A stretch of DNA of 64,000 nucleotides, from assembly GCA_948099385.1 (NCBI GenBank), contig CANUEZ040000203.1, positions 186,001 to 250,000 of the forward strand, read 5' to 3'. The translations under genes and the position numbers were made by a program. The notes below the pieces were generated by a model. It saw only the letters and a program-made list of their open reading frames with translations. It had not been told where the DNA came from and ran no database searches. Origin of the DNA: Fasciola hepatica. Taxonomy: Eukaryota; Platyhelminthes; Trematoda; Plagiorchiida; Fasciolidae. Below, piece after piece: positions 39,021 through 53,559 of the stretch (positions within the stretch are counted from its first letter, which is position 1; each line of letters opens with the position of its first letter).

Positions 39021-39249
39021 CATAGGATTGGATCGGTGTGCGAGAATTTGGTTGTTACCGTTCAAAGCGAAAGCGAAAGCCGAAGCCAATTTGGGGATTG
39101 TGCTATATCATGTATTGTATATGTTGAACAAAGTGTTGAGGCCCATATCGGATAGCCTTGTGGTTTGGGTGTTCGACTGACAAACGTTCACCCCAACCCT
39201 TGTTCGTGTCTCCGAGTAGGCTCTGTCCACGTGCAATGCTCATGATTCC

Positions 39250-40260
39250 CTTAGCGGATCAAACAGCTGTACAGTGCTTCCATAATTTTCAATGGTCAGT
39301 TCAGTGTTCAAGCTGCATGGAGAATCATATTATACAAATCTACTCTGCTACTGCTCTATTGCATTGTATGAGCAATCTGTGTGGATTGTTCATAAGGGAA
39401 TGCCTTGGTTTTACTTAGGCCCATAACTAGAGAAGTGATGGAACATAGGATTGGATCGGTGTGCGAGAATTTGGTTGTTACCGTTCAAAGCGAAAGCGAA
39501 AGCCGAAGCCAATTTGGGGATTGTGCTATATCATGTATTGTATATGTTGAACAAAGCGTTGAGGCCCATATCGGAGGGGCTCGTGCTTTGGGTGTTCGAC
39601 TGACATTCGTTCACCCCAACCCTTGTTCGTGTCTCCGAGTGGGTTCTGTCCATGTGCAATGCTCATAATTCCCTTAGCGGCTCAAACAGCTGTACAGTGC
39701 TTGCATAATTTTCAATGGTCAGTTCAGTGTTCAAGCTGCATGGAGAATCATATTATACAAATCTACTCTGCTACTGCTCTATTGCATTGTATGAGCAATC
39801 TGTGTGGATTGTTCATAAGGGAATGCCTTGGTTTTACTTAGGCCCATAACTAGAGAAGTGATGGAACATAGGATTGGATCGGTGTGCGAGAATTTGGTTG
39901 TTACCGTTCAAAGCGAAAGCGAAAGCCGAAGCCAATTTGGGGATTGTGCTATATCATGTATTGTATATGTTGAACACAGTGTTGAGGCCCATATCGGAGG
40001 GGCTCGTGCTTTGGGTGTTCGACTGACATTCGTTCACCCCAACCCTTGTTCGTGTCTCCGAGTGGGTTCTGTCCATGTGCAATGCTCATAATTCCCTTAG
40101 CGGCTCAAACAGCTGTACAGTGCTTCCATAATTTTCAATGGTCAGTTCAGTGTTCAAGCTGCATGGAGAATCATATTATACAAATCTACTCTGCTACTGC
40201 TCTATTGCATTGTATGAGCAATCTGTGTGGATTGTTCATAAGGGAATGCCTTGGTTTTAC
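39250..40260 (+). repeat. Single-monomer duplication with CATAACTAG and CGGCTCAAAC
   Basis: CCCATAACTAGAG (39427 and 39850) and CATAATTCCCTTAGCGGCTC (39664 and 40087) stand exactly 423 bases apart. A later copy near 41117 has CATAACTAG without the CGGCTC change. This is a one-unit duplication. Confidence 0.75.
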
Positions 40261-41139
40261 TTAGGCCCATAAATAGAGAAGTGATGGAACATAGGATTGG
40301 ATCGGTGTGCGAGAATTTGGTTGTTACCGTTCAAAGCGAAAGCGAAAGCCGAAGCCAATTTGGGGATTGTGCTATATCATGTAGTGTATATGTTGAACAA
40401 AGCGTTGAGACCCATATCGGAGGGGCTCGTGCTTTGGGTGTTCGACTGACATTCGTTCACCCCAACCCTTGTTCGTGTCTCCGAGTGGGTTCTGTCCATG
40501 TGCAATGCTCATGATTCCCTTAGCGGATCAAACAGCTGTACAGTGCTTGCATAATTTTCAATGGTCAGTTCAGTGTTCAAGCTGCATGGAGAATCATATT
40601 ATACAAATCTACTCTGCTACTGCTCTATTGCATTGTATGAGCAATCTGTGTGGATTGTTCATAAGGGAATGCCTTGGTTTTATTTAGGCCCATAAATAGA
40701 GAAGTGATGGAACATAGGATTGGATCGGTGTGCGAGAATTTGGTTGTTACCGTTCAAAGCGAAAGCGAAAGCCGAAGCCAATTTGGGGATTGTGCTATAT
40801 CATGTAGTGTATATGTTGAACAAAGCGTTGAGGCCCATATCGGATAGCCTTGTGGTTTGGGTGTTCGACTGACAATCGTTCACCCCAACCCTTTTTCGTG
40901 TCTCCGAGTGGGCTCTGTCCACGTGCAATGCTCATGATTCCCTTAGCGGATCAAACAGCTGTACAGTGCTTCCATAATTTTCAATGGTCAGTTCAGTGTT
41001 CAAGCTGCATGGTGAATCATATTATACAAATCTACTCTGCTACTGCTCTATTGCATTGTATGAGCAATCTGTGTGGATTGTTCATAAGGGAATGCCTTGG
41101 TTTTACTTAGGCCCATAACTAGAGAAGTGATGGATCATA

Positions 41140-41980
41140 GGATTGGATCGGTGTGCGAGAATTTGGTTGTTACCGTTCAAAGCGAAAGCGAAAGCCGAAG
41201 CCAATTTGGGGATTGTGCTATATCATGTATTGTATATGTTGAACAAAGCGTTGAGGCCCATATCGGAGGGGCTCGTGCTTTGGGTGTTCGACTGTCATTC
41301 GTTCACCCCAACCCTTGTTCGTGTCTCCGAGTGGGTTCTGTCCATGTGCAATGCTCATGATTCCCTTAGCGGATCAAACAGCTGTACAGTGCTTCTATAA
41401 TTTTCAATGGTCAGTTCAGTGTTCAAGCTGCATGGAGAATCATATTATACAAATCTACTCTGCTACTGCTCTATTGCATTGTATGAGCAATCTGTGTGGA
41501 TTGTTCATAAGGGAATGCCTTGGTTTTACTCAGGCCCATAAATAGAGAAGTGATGTAAAATGGTATTGGATCGGTGTGCGAGAATTTGGTTGTTACCGTT
41601 CAAAGCGAAAGCGAAAGCCGAAGCCAATTTGGGGATTGTGCTATATCATGTATTGTATATGTTGAACAAAGCGTTGAGGCCCATATCGGAGGGGCTCGTG
41701 CTTTGGGTGTTCGACTGTCATTCGTTCACCCCAACCCTTGTTCGTGTCTCCGAGTGGGTTCTGTCCATGTGCAATGCTCATGATTCCCTTAGCGGATCAA
41801 ACAGCTGTACAGTGCTTCTATAATTTTCAATGGTCAGTTCAGTGTTCAAGCTGCATGGAGAATCATATTATACAAATCTACTCTGCTACTGCTCTATTGC
41901 ATTGTATGAGCAATCTGTGTGGATTGTTCATAAGGGAATGCCTTGGTTTTACTCAGGCCCATAAATAGATAAGTGATGTA
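41140..41980 (+). repeat. Single-monomer duplication with CTTCTATAATTT
   Basis: The monomers beginning near 41150 and 41573 share GACTGTCATTCG, GAGGGGCTCGTGC, CTTCTATAATT and TACTCAGGCCC. They appear identical over almost the whole unit. They differ upstream, in GATGGATCATAGG (about 41130) versus GATGTAAAATGG (about 41553). Confidence 0.8.
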
Positions 41981-42159
41981 AAATGGGATTGGATCGGTGT
42001 GCGAGAATTTGGTTGTTACCGTTCAAAGCGAAAGCGAAAGCCGAAGCCAATTTGGGGATTGTGCTATATCATGTAGTGTATATGTTGAACAAAGCATTGA
42101 GGCCCATATCGGAGGGGCTCGTGCTTTGGGTGTTCGACTGACATTCGTTCACCCCAACC

Positions 42160-45100
42160 CTTGTTCGTGTCTCCGAGTGGGTTCTGTCCATGTGCAATGC
42201 TCATAATTCCCTTAGCGGATCAAACAGCTGTACAGTGCTTCCATAATTTTCAATGGTCAGTTCAGTGTTCAAGCTGCATGAAGAATCATATTATACAAAT
42301 CTACTCTGCTACTGCTCTATTGCATTGTATGAGCAATCTGTGTGGATTGTTCATAAGGGAATGCCTTGGTTTTACTCAGGCCCATAAATAGAGAAGTGAT
42401 GTAAAATGGTATTGGATCGGTGTGCGAGAATTTGGTTGTTACCGTTCAAAGCGAAAGCGAAAGCCGAAGCCAATTTGGGGATTGTGCTATATCATGTAGT
42501 GTATATGTTGAACAAAGCGTTGAGACCCATATCGGATAGCCTTGTGGTTTGGGTGTTCGACTGACAATCGTTCACCCCAACCCTTGTTCGTGTCTCCGAG
42601 TGGGCTCTGTCCATGTGCAATGCTCATGATTCCCTTAGCGGATCAAACAGCTGTACAGTGCTTCCATAATTTTCAATGGTCAGTTCCGTGGTCAAGCTGC
42701 ATGGAGAATCATATTATACAAATCTACTCTGCTACTGCTCTATTGCATTGTATGAGCAATCTGTGTGGATTGTTCATAAGGGAATGCCTTGGTTTTATTT
42801 AGGCTCATAAATAGAGAAGTGATGGAACATAGGATTGGATCGGTGTGCGAGAATTTGGTTGTTACCGTTCAATGCGAAAGCGAAAGCCGAAGCCAAGTTG
42901 GGGATTGTGCTATATCATGTAGTGTATATGTTGAACGAAGCGTTGAGACCCATATCGGATAGGCTTGTGGTTTGGGTGTTCGACTGACATTCGTTCACCC
43001 CAACCCTTGTTCGTGTCTCCGAGTGGGCTCTGTCCACGTGCAATGCTCATGATTCCCTTAGCGGATCAAACAGCTGTACAGTGCTTCCATAATTTTCAAT
43101 GGTCAGTTCAGTGTTCAAGCTGCATGGAGAATCATATTATACAAATCTACTCTGCTACTGCTCTATTGCATTGTATGAGCAATCTGTGTGGATTGTTCAT
43201 AAGGGAATGCCTTGGTTTTATTTAGGCCAATAAATAGAGAAGTGATGGAACATAGGATTGGATCGGTGTGCGAGAATTTGGTTGTTACCGTTCAAAGCGA
43301 AAGCGAAAGCCGAAGCCAATTTGGGGATTGTGCTATATCATGTAGTGTATATGTTGAACAAAGCGTTGAGGCCCATATCGGAGGGGCTCGTGCTTTGGGT
43401 GTTCGACTGACAATCGTTCACCCCAACCCTTGTTCGTGTCTCCGAGTGGGTTCTGTCCATGTGCAATGCTCATAATTCCCTTAGCGGATCAAACAGCTGT
43501 ACAGTGCTTCCATAATTTTCAATGGTCAGTTCAGTGTTCAAGCTGCATGAAGAATCATATTATACAAATCTACTCTGCTACTGCTCTATTGCATTGTATG
43601 AGCAATCTGTGTGGATTGTTCATAAGGGAATGCCCTGGGTTTTACTCAGGCCCATAAATAGAGAAGTGATGTAAAATGGTATTGGATCGGTGTGCGAGAA
43701 TTTGGTTGTTACCGTTCAAAGCGAAAGCGAAAGCCGAAGCCAATTTGGGGATTGTTCTATATCATGTAGTGTATATGTTGAACAAAGCGTTGAGACCCAT
43801 ATCGGATAGCCTTGTGGTTTGGGTGTTCGACTGACAATCGTTCACCCCAACCCTTGTTCGTGTCTCCGAGTGGGCTCTGTCCATGTGCAATGCTCATGAT
43901 TCCCTTAGCGGATCAAACAGCTGTACAGTGCTTCCATAATTTTCAATGGTCAGTTCAGTGTTCAAGCTGCATGGAGAATCATATTATACAAATCTACTCT
44001 GCTACTGCTCTATTGCATTGTATGAGCAATCTGTGTGGATTGTTCATAAGGGAATGCCTTGGTTTTACTTAGGCCCATAAATAGAGAAGTGATGGAACAT
44101 AGGATTGGATCGGTATGCGAGAATTTGGTTGTTACCGTTCAAAGCGAAAGCGAAAGCCGAAGCCAATTTGGGGATTGTGCTATATCATGTATTGTATATG
44201 TTGAACAAAGCGTTGAGGCCCATATCGGAGGGGCTCGTGCTTTGGGTGTTCGACTGACATTCGTTCACCCCAACCCTTGTTCGTGTCTCCGAGTGGGTTC
44301 TGTCCATGTGCAATGCTCATAATTCCCTTAGCGGATCAAACAGCTGTACAGTGCTTCCATAATTTTCAATGGTCAGTTCAGTGTTCAAGCTGCATGAAGA
44401 ATCATATTATACAAATCTACTCTGCTACTGCTCTATTGCATTGTATGAGCAATCTGTGTGGATTGTTCATAAGGGAATGCCTTGGTTTTACTTAGGCCCA
44501 TAAATAGAGAAGTGATGTAAAATGGGATTGGATCGGTGTGCGAGAATTTGGTTGTTACCGTTCAAAGCGAAAGCGAAAGCCGAAGCCAATTTGTGGATTG
44601 TGCTATATCATATATTGTATATGTTGAACAAAGCGTTCAGACCCATATCGGATAGCCTTGTGGTTTGGGAGTTCGACTGACATTCGTTCACCCCAACCCT
44701 TGTTCGTGTCTCCGAGTGGGTTCTGTCCATGTGCAAGCTCATGATTCCCTTAGCGGATCAAACAGCTGTACAGTGCTTCCATAATTTTCAATGGTCATTT
44801 CAGTGTTCAAGCTGCATGGAGAATCATATTATACAAATCTACTCTGCTACTGCTCTATTGCATTGTATGAGCAATCTGTGTGGATTGTTCATAAGGGAAT
44901 GCCTTGGTTTTATTTAGGCCCATAAATAGAGAAGTGATGGAACATAGGATTGGATCGGTGTGCGAGAATTTGGTTGTTACCGTTCAATGCGGAGGCGAAA
45001 GCCGAAGCCAAGTTGGGGATTGTGCTATATCATGTAGTGTATATGTTGAACGAAGCGTTGAGACCCATATAGGATAGGCTTGTGGTTTGGGTGTTCGACT

Positions 45101-45345
45101 GACAATCGTTCACCCCAACCCTTGTTCGTGTCTCCGAGTGGGTTCTGTCCATGTGCAATGCTCATAATTCCCTTAGCGGATCAAACAGCTGTACAGTGCT
45201 TCCATAATTTTCAATGGTCAGTTCAGTGTTCAAGCTGCATGAAGAATCATATTATACAAATCCACTCTGCTACTGCTCTATTGCATTGTATGAGCAATCT
45301 GTGTGGATTGTTCATAAGGGAATGCCTTGGTTTTACTTAGGCCCA
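42160..45345 (+). repeat. CATGAAGAATC marker family (4 copies)
   Basis: A G to A change inside the otherwise conserved core (GCATGAAGAATC), linked to GCTCATAATTCCC, occurs near 42279, 43549, 44395 and 45240, spaced 3, 2 and 2 monomers apart. One copy is interrupted by CCCTGGG (+1, about 43633) and another interval by GTGCAAGCTC (-1, about 44734), so spacing varies by one base. Confidence 0.75.
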
Positions 45346-48300
45346 TAAATAGAGAAGTGATGTAAAATGGGATTGGATCGGTGTGCGAGAATTTGGTTGT
45401 TACCGTTCAAAGCGAAAGCGAAAGCCGAAGCCAATTTGGGGATTGTTCTATATCATGTAGTGTATATGTTGAACAAAGCGTTGAGACCCATATCGGATAG
45501 GCTTGTGGTTTGGGTGTTCGACTGACAATCGTTCACCCCAACCCTTGTTCGTGTCTCCGAGTGGGTTCTGTCCATGTGCAATGCTCATGATTCCCTTAGC
45601 GGATCAAACAGCTGTACAGTGCTTCCATAATTTTCAATGGTCAGTTCAGTGTTCAAGCTGCATGGAGAATCATATTATACAAATCTACTCTGCTACTGCT
45701 CTATTGCATTGTATGAGCAATCTGTGTGGATTGTTCATAAGGGAATGCCCTGGGTTTTACTTAGGCCCATAAATAGAGAAGTGATGGAACATAGGATTGG
45801 ATCGGTGTGCGAGAATTTGGTTGTTACCGTTCAAAGCGAAAGCGAAAGCCGAAGCCAATTTGGGGATTGTGCTATATCATGTAGTGTACATGTTGAACAA
45901 AGCGTTGAGACCCACATCGGATAGGCTTGTGGTTTGGGTGTTAGACTGACATTCGTTCACCCCAACCCTTGTTTGTGTCTCCGAGTGGGCTCTGTCCACG
46001 TGCAATGCTCATGATTCCCTTAGCGGATCAAACAGCTGTACAGTGCTTGCATAATTTTCAATGGTCAGTTCAGTGTTCAAGCTGCATGGAGAATCATATT
46101 ATACAAATCTACTCTGCTACTGCTCTATTGCATTGTATGAGCAATCTGTGTGGATTGTTCATAAGGGAATGCCTTGGTTTTACTTAGGCCCATAAATAGA
46201 GAAGTGATGGAACATAGGATTGGATCGGTGTGCGAGAATTTGGTTGTTACCGTTCAAAGCGAAAGCGAAAGCCGAAGCCAATTTGGGGATTGTGCTATAT
46301 CATGTAGTGTATATGTTGAACAAAGCGTTGAGGCCCATATCGGATAGCCTTGTGGTTTGGGTGTTCGACTGTCATTCGTTCACCCCAACCCTTGTTCGTG
46401 TCTCCGAGTGGGCTCTGTCCACGTGCAATGCTCATGATTCCCTTAGCGGATCAAACAGCTGTACAGTGCTTCCATAATTTTCAATGGTCAGTTCAGTGTT
46501 CAAGCTGCATGGAGAATCATATTATACAAATCTACTCTGCTACTGCTCTATTGCATTGTATGAGCAATCTGTGTGGATTGTTCATAAGGGAATGCCTTGG
46601 TTTTACTTGGGCCCATAAATAGAGAAGTGATGGAACATAGGATTGGATCGGTGTGCGAGAATTTGGTTGTTACCGTTCAAAGCGAAAGCGAAAGCCGAAG
46701 CCAATTTGGAGATTGTGCTATATCATGTAGTGTATATGTTGAACAAAGCGTTGAGACCCATATCGCATGGGCTCGTGCTTTGGGAGTTCGACTGACAATC
46801 GTTCACCCCAACCCTTGTTCGTGTCTCCGAGTGGGTTCTGTCCATGTGCAAGCTCATGATTCCCTTAGCGGATCAAACAGCTGTACAGTGCTTGCATAAT
46901 TTTCAATGGTCAGTTCAGTGTTCAAGCTGCATGGAGAATCATATTATACAAATCTACTCTGCTACTGCTCTATTGCATTGTATGAGCAATCTGTGTGGAT
47001 TGTTCATAAGGGAATGCCTTGGTTTTATTTAGGCCCATAAATAGAGAAGTGATGGAACATAGGATTGGATCGGTGTGCGAGAATTTAGTTGTTACCGTTC
47101 AAAGCGAAAGCGAAAGCCGAAGCCAATTTGGGGATTGTGCTACATCATGTAGTGTATATGTTGAACAAAGCGTTGAGACCCATATGGGATAGCCTTGTGG
47201 TTTGGGTGTTCGACTGTCATTCGTTCACCCCAACCCTTGTTCGTGTCTCCGAGTGGGCTCTGTCCATGTGCAATGCTCATGATTCCCTTAGCGGATCAAA
47301 CAGTTGTAGAGTGCTTCCATAATTTTCAATGGTCAGTTCAGTGTTCAAGCTGCATGGAGAATCATATTATACAAATCTACTCTGCTACTGCTCTATTGCA
47401 TTGTATGAGCAATCTGTGTCGATTGTTCATAAGGGAATGCCTTGGTTTTATTTAGGCCCATAAATAGAGAAGTGATGGAACATAGGATTGGATCGGTGTG
47501 CGAGAATTTGGTTGTTACCGTTCAAAGCGAAAGCGAAAGCCAAAGCCAATTTGGGGATTGTGCTATATCATGTAGTGTATATGTTGAACAAAGCGTTCAG
47601 ACCCATATCGGATAGCCTTGTGGTTTGGGAGTTCAACTGACAATCGTTCACCCCAACCCTTGTTCGTGTCTCCGAGTGGGTTCTGTCCATGTGCAATGCT
47701 CATGATTCCCTTAGCGGATCAAACAGCTGTACAGTGCTTCCATAATTTACAATGGTCACTTCAGTGTTCAAGCTGCATGGAGAATCATATTATACAAATC
47801 TACTCTGCTACTGCTCTATTGCATTGTATGAGCAATCTGTGTGGATTGTTCATAAGGGAATGCCTTGGTTTTACTTAGGCCCATAAATAGAGAAGTGATG
47901 GAACATAGGATTGGATCGGTGTGCGAGAATTTGGTTGTTACCGTTCAAAGCGAAAGCGAAAGCCGAAGCCAATTTGGGGATTGTGCTATATCATGTATTG
48001 TATATGTTGAACAAAGCGTTGAGACCCATATCGGAGGGGCTCGTGCTTTGGGTGTTCGACTGACATTCGTTCACCCCAACCCTTGTTCGTGTCTCTGAGT
48101 GGGTTCTGTCCATGTGCAATGCTCATGATTCCCTTAGCGGATCAAACAGCTGTACAGTGCTTCCATAATTTTCAATGGTCAGTTCCGTGGTCAAGCTGCA
48201 TGGAGAATCATATTATACAAATCTACTCTGCTACTGCTCTATTGCATTGTATGAGCAATCTGTGTGGATTGTTCATAAGGGAATGCCCTGGGTTTTACTT

Positions 48301-48879
48301 AGGCCCATAAATAGAGAAGTGATGTAAAATGGGATTGGATCGGTGTGCGAGAATTTGGTTGTTACCGTTCAAAGCGAAAGCGAAAGCCGAAGCCAATTTG
48401 GGGATTGTGCTATATCATGTAGTGTATATGTTGAACAAAGCGTTCAGACCCATATCGGATAGCCTTGTGGTTTGGGTGTTCGACTGACAATCGTTCACCC
48501 CAACCCTTGTTCGTGTCTCCGAGTGGGTTCTGTCCATGTGCAATGCTCATGATTCCCTTAGCGGATCAAACAGCTGTACAGTGCTTCCATAATTTTCAAT
48601 GGTCAGTTCAGTGTTCAAGCTGCATGGAGAATCATATTATACAAATCTACTCTGCTACTGCTCTTTTGCATTGTATGAGCAATCTGTGTGGATTGTTCAT
48701 AAGGGAATGCCTTGGTTTTACTTAGGCCCATAAATAGAGAAGTGATGGAACATAGGATTGGATCGGTGTGCGAGAATTTGGTTGTTACCGTTCAAAGCGA
48801 AAGCGAAAGCCGAAGCCAATTTGGGGATTGTGCTATATCATGTAGTGTATATGTTGAACAAAGCGTTCAGACCCATATC

Positions 48880-51400
48880 GAATTGGCTCGTGCTTTGGGT
48901 GTTCGACTGACAATCGTTCACCCCAACCCTTGTTCGTGTCTCCGAGTGGGTTCTGTCCATGTGCAATGCTCATGATTCCCTTAGCGGATCAAACAGCTGT
49001 ACAGTGCTTCCATCATTTTCAATGGTCAGTTCCGTGGTCAAGCTGCATGGAGAATCATATTATACAAATCTACTCTGCTACTGCTCTATTGCATTGCATG
49101 AGCAATCTGTGTGGATTGTTCATAAGGGAATGCCTTGGTTTTACTTAGGCCCATAAATAGAGAAGTGATGGAACATAGGATTGGATCGGTGTGCGAGAAT
49201 TTGGTTGTTACCGTTCAAAGCGAAAGCGAAAGCCGAAGCCAATTTGGGGATTGTGCTATATCATGTATTGTATATGTTGACCAAAGCGTTCAGACCCATA
49301 TCGAATGGGCTCGTGCTTTGGGTGTTCGACTGACAATCGTTCACCCCAACCCTTGTTCGTGTCTCCGAGTGGGTTCTGTCCATGTGCAATGCTCATGATT
49401 CCCTTAGCGGATCAAACAGCTGTACAGTGCTTCCATAATTTTCAATGGTCAGTTCCGTGGTCAAGCTGCATGGAGAATCATATTATACAAATCTACTCTG
49501 CTACTGCTCTATTGCATTGTATGAGCAATCTGTGTGGATTGTTCATAAGGGAATGCCTTGGTTTTACTTAGGCCCATAAATAGAGAAGTGATGGAACATA
49601 GGATTGGATCGGTGTGCGAGAATTTGGTTGTTACCGTTCAAAGCGAAAGCGAAAGCCGAAGCCAATTTGGGGATTGTGCTATATCATGTAGTGTATATGT
49701 TGAACAAAGCGTTGAGACCCATATCGGATAGGCTTGTGGTTTGGGTGTTCGACTGACAATCGTTCACCCCAACCCTTGTTCGTGTCTCCGAGTGGGCTCT
49801 GTCCACGTGCAATGCTCATGATTCCCTTAGCGGATCAAACAGCTGTACAGTGCTTCCATAATTTTCAATGGTCAGTTCAGTGTTCAAGCTGCATGGAGAA
49901 TCATATTATACAAATCTACTCTGCTACTGCTCTATTGCATTGTATGAGCAATCTGTGTGGATTGTTCATAAGGGAATGCCTTGGTTTTACTTAGGCCCAT
50001 ACATAGAGAAGTGATGTAAAATGGGATTGGATCGGTGTGCGAGAATTTGGTTGTTACCGTTCAAAGCGAAAGCGAAAGCCGAAGCCAATTTGGGGATTGT
50101 GCTATATCATGTAGTGTATATGTTGAACAAAGCGTTGAGACCCATATCGAATTGGCTCGTGCTTTGGGTGTTCGACTGACAATCGTTCACCCCAACCCTT
50201 GTTCGTGTCTCCGAGTGGGTTCTGTCCATGTGCAATGCTCATGATTCCCTTAGCGGATCAAACAGCTGTACAGTGCTTCCATCATTTTCAATGGTCAGTT
50301 CCGTGGTCAAGCTGCATGGAGAATCATATTATACAAATCTACTCTGCTACTGCTCTATTGCATTGCATGAGCAATCTGTGTGGATTGTTCATAAGGGAAT
50401 GCCTTGGTTTTACTTAGGCCCATAAATAGAGAAGTGATGGAACATAGGATTGGATCGGTGTGCGAGAATTTGGTTGTTACCGTTCAAAGCGAAAGCGAAA
50501 GCCGAAGGCAATTTGGGGATTGTGCTATATCATGTAGTGTATATGTTGACCAAAGCGTTCAGACCCATATCGAATGGGCTCGTGCTTTGGGTGTTCGACT
50601 GACAATCGTTCACCCCAACCCTTGTTCGTGTCTCCGAGTGGGTTCTGTCCATGTGCAATGCTCATGATTCCCTTAGCGGATCAAACAGCTGTACAGTGCT
50701 TCCATAATTTTCAATGGTCAGTTCCGTGGTCAAGCTGCATGGAGAATCATATTATACAAATCTACTCTGCTACTGCTCTATTGCATTGTATGAGCAATCT
50801 GTGTGGATTGTTCATAAGGGAATGCCCTGGGTTTTACTTAGGCCCATAAATAGAGAAGTGATGGAACATAGGATTGGATCGGTGTGCGAGAATTTGGTTG
50901 TTACCGTTCAAAGCGAAAGCGAAAGCCGAAGCCAATTTGGGGATTGTGCTATATCATGTAGTGTATATGTTGAACAAAGCGTTGAGACCCATATCGGATA
51001 GGCTTGTGGTTTGGGTGTTCGACTGACAATCGTTCACCCCAACCCTTGTTCGTGTCTCCGAGTGGGCTATGTCCACGTGCAATGCTCATGATTCCCTTAG
51101 CGGATCAAACAGCTGTACAGTGCTTCCATAATTTTCAATGGTCAGTTCAGTGTTCAAGCTGCATGGAGAATCATATTATACAAATCTACTCTGCTACTGC
51201 TCTATTGCATTGTATGAGCAATCTGTGTGGATTGTTCATAAGGGAATGCCTTGGTTTTACTTAGGCCCATACATAGAGAAGTGATGTAAAATGGGATTGG
51301 ATCGGTGTGCGATAATTTGGTTGTTACCGTTCAAAGCGAAAGCGAAAGCCGAAGCCAATTTGGGGATTGTGCTACATCATGTAGTGTATATGTTGAACAA
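48880..51400 (+). repeat. Higher-order 3-mer, 1269 bp, two copies
   Basis: Markers CGAATTGGCTCG (48879/50148), CATCATTTTC with TTCCGTGGTC (49011/50280), TTGCATGAGC (49094/50363), TGTTGACCAAAGCG (49275/50544), CACGTG (49807/51077) and CATACATAG (50000/51269) repeat at 1269, shifting to 1270 on either side of the CCCTGGG insertion at about 50824. Small differences (GGGCTCTG versus GGGCTATG) mark later change. Confidence 0.8.
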
Positions 51401-53400
51401 AGCGTTCAGACCCATATCGGATAGCCTTGTGGTTTGGGAGTTCGACTGACAATCGTTCACCCCAACCCTTGTTCGTGTCTCCGAGTGGGTTCTGTCCATG
51501 TGCAAGCTCATGATTCCCTTAGCGGATCAAACAGCTGTACAGTGCTTGCATAATTTTCAATGGTCAGTTCAGTGTTCAAGCTGCATGGAGAATCATATTA
51601 TACAAATCTACTCTGCTACTGCTCTATTGCATTGTATGAGCAATCTGTGTGGATTGTTCATAAGGGAATGCCTTGGTTTTATTTAGGCCCATAAATAGAG
51701 AAGTGATGGAACATAGGATTGGATCGGTGTGCGAGAATTTGGTTGTTACCGTTCAAAGCGAAAGCGAAAGCCGAAGCCAATTTGGGGATTGTGCTATATC
51801 ATGTAGTGTATATGTTGAACAAAGCGTTGAGACCCATATCGGATAGGCTTGTGGTTTGGGTGTTCGACTGACAATCGTTCACCCCAACCCTTGTTCGTGT
51901 CTCCGAGTGGGCTATGTCCACGTGCAATGCTCATGATTCCCTTAGCGGATCAAACAGCTGTACAGTGCTTCCATAATTTTCAATGGTCAGTTCAGTGTTC
52001 AAGCTGCATGGAGAATCATATTATACAAATCTACTCTGCTACTGCTCTATTGCATTGTATGAGCAATCTGTGTGGATTGTTCATAAGGGAATGCCTTGGT
52101 TTTACTTAGGCCCATACATAGAGAAGTGATGGAACATAGGATTGGATCGGTGTGCGAGAATTTGGTTGTTACCGTTCAAAGCGAAAGCGAAAGCCGAAGC
52201 CAATTTGGGGATTGTGCTACATCATGTAGTGTATATGTTGAACAAAGCGTTCAGACCCATATCGGATAGCCTTGTGGTTTGGGAGTTCGACTGACAATCG
52301 TTCACCCCAACCCTTGTTCGTGTCTCCGAGTGGGTTCTGTCCATGTGCAAGCTCATGATTCCCTTAGCGGATCAAACAGCTGTACAGTGCTTGCATAATT
52401 TTCAATGGTCAGTTCAGTGTTCAAGCTGCATGGAGAATCATATTATACAAATCTACTCTGCTACTGCTCTATTGCATTGTATGAGCAATCTGTGTGGATT
52501 GTTCATAAGGGAATGCCTTGGTTTTACTTAGGCCCATAAATAGAGAAGTGATGGAACATAGGATTGGATCGGTGTGCGAGAATTTGGTTGTTACCGTTCA
52601 AAGCGAAAGCGAAAGCCGAAGCCAATTTGGGGATTGTGCTATATCATGTAGTGTATATGTTGAACAAAGCGTTGAGACCCATATCGGATAGCCTTGTGGT
52701 TTGGGTGTTCGACTGACATTCGTTCACCCCAATCCTTGTTCGTGTCTCCGAGTGGGTTCTGTCCATGTGCAATGCTCATGATTCCCTTAGCAGATCAAAC
52801 AGCTGTACAGTGCTTCCATAATTTTCAATGGTCAGTTCCGTGGTCAAGCTGCATGGAGAATCATATTATACAAATCTACTCTGCTACTGCTCTATTGCAT
52901 TGTATGAGCAATCTGTGTGGATTGTTCATAAGGGAATGCCTTGGTTTTACTTAGGCCCATACATAGAGAAGTGATGTAAAATGGGATTGGATCGGTGTGC
53001 GAGAATTTAGTTGTTACCGTTCAAAGCGAAAGCGAAAGCCGAAGCCAATTTGGGGATTGTGCTACATCATGTAGTGTATATGTTGAACAAAGCGTTCAGA
53101 CCCATATCGGATAGCCTTGTGGTTTGGGAGTTCGACTGACAATCGTTCACCCCAACCCTTGTTCGTGTCTCCGAGTGGGTTCTGTCCATGTGCAAGCTCA
53201 TGATTCCCTTAGCGGATCAAACAGCTGTACAGTGCTTGCATAATTTTCAATGGTCAGTTCAGTGTTCAAGCTGCATGGAGAATCATATTATACAAATCTA
53301 CTCTGCTACTGCTCTATTGCATTGTATGAGCAATCTGTGTGGATTGTTCATAAGGGAATGCCTTGGTTTTACTTAGGCCCATAAATAGAGAAGTGATGGA
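50970..53400 (+). repeat. Higher-order 2-mer, 845 bp, about three copies
   Basis: The one-base-shorter GTGCAAGCTCATG form recurs at about 51502, 52347 and 53192, each 845 bases apart, with CTACATCATG upstream and CTTGCATAATT downstream in all three. The alternate monomers at 51004 and 51849 match each other (GGGCTATGTCCACGTG); the one at 52694 differs (GGGTTCTGTCCATGTG, AGCAGATC). The deleted base shows these three were copied from one progenitor. Confidence 0.8.
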
Positions 53401-53559
53401 ACATAGGATTGGATCGGTGAGTGAGAATTTGGTTGTTACCGTTCAAAGCGAAAGCGAAAGCCGAAGCCAATTTGGGGATTGTGCTATATCATGTAGTGTA
53501 TATGTTGAACAAAGCGCTGAGACCCATATCGAATGGGCTCGTGTTTTGGGTGTTCGACT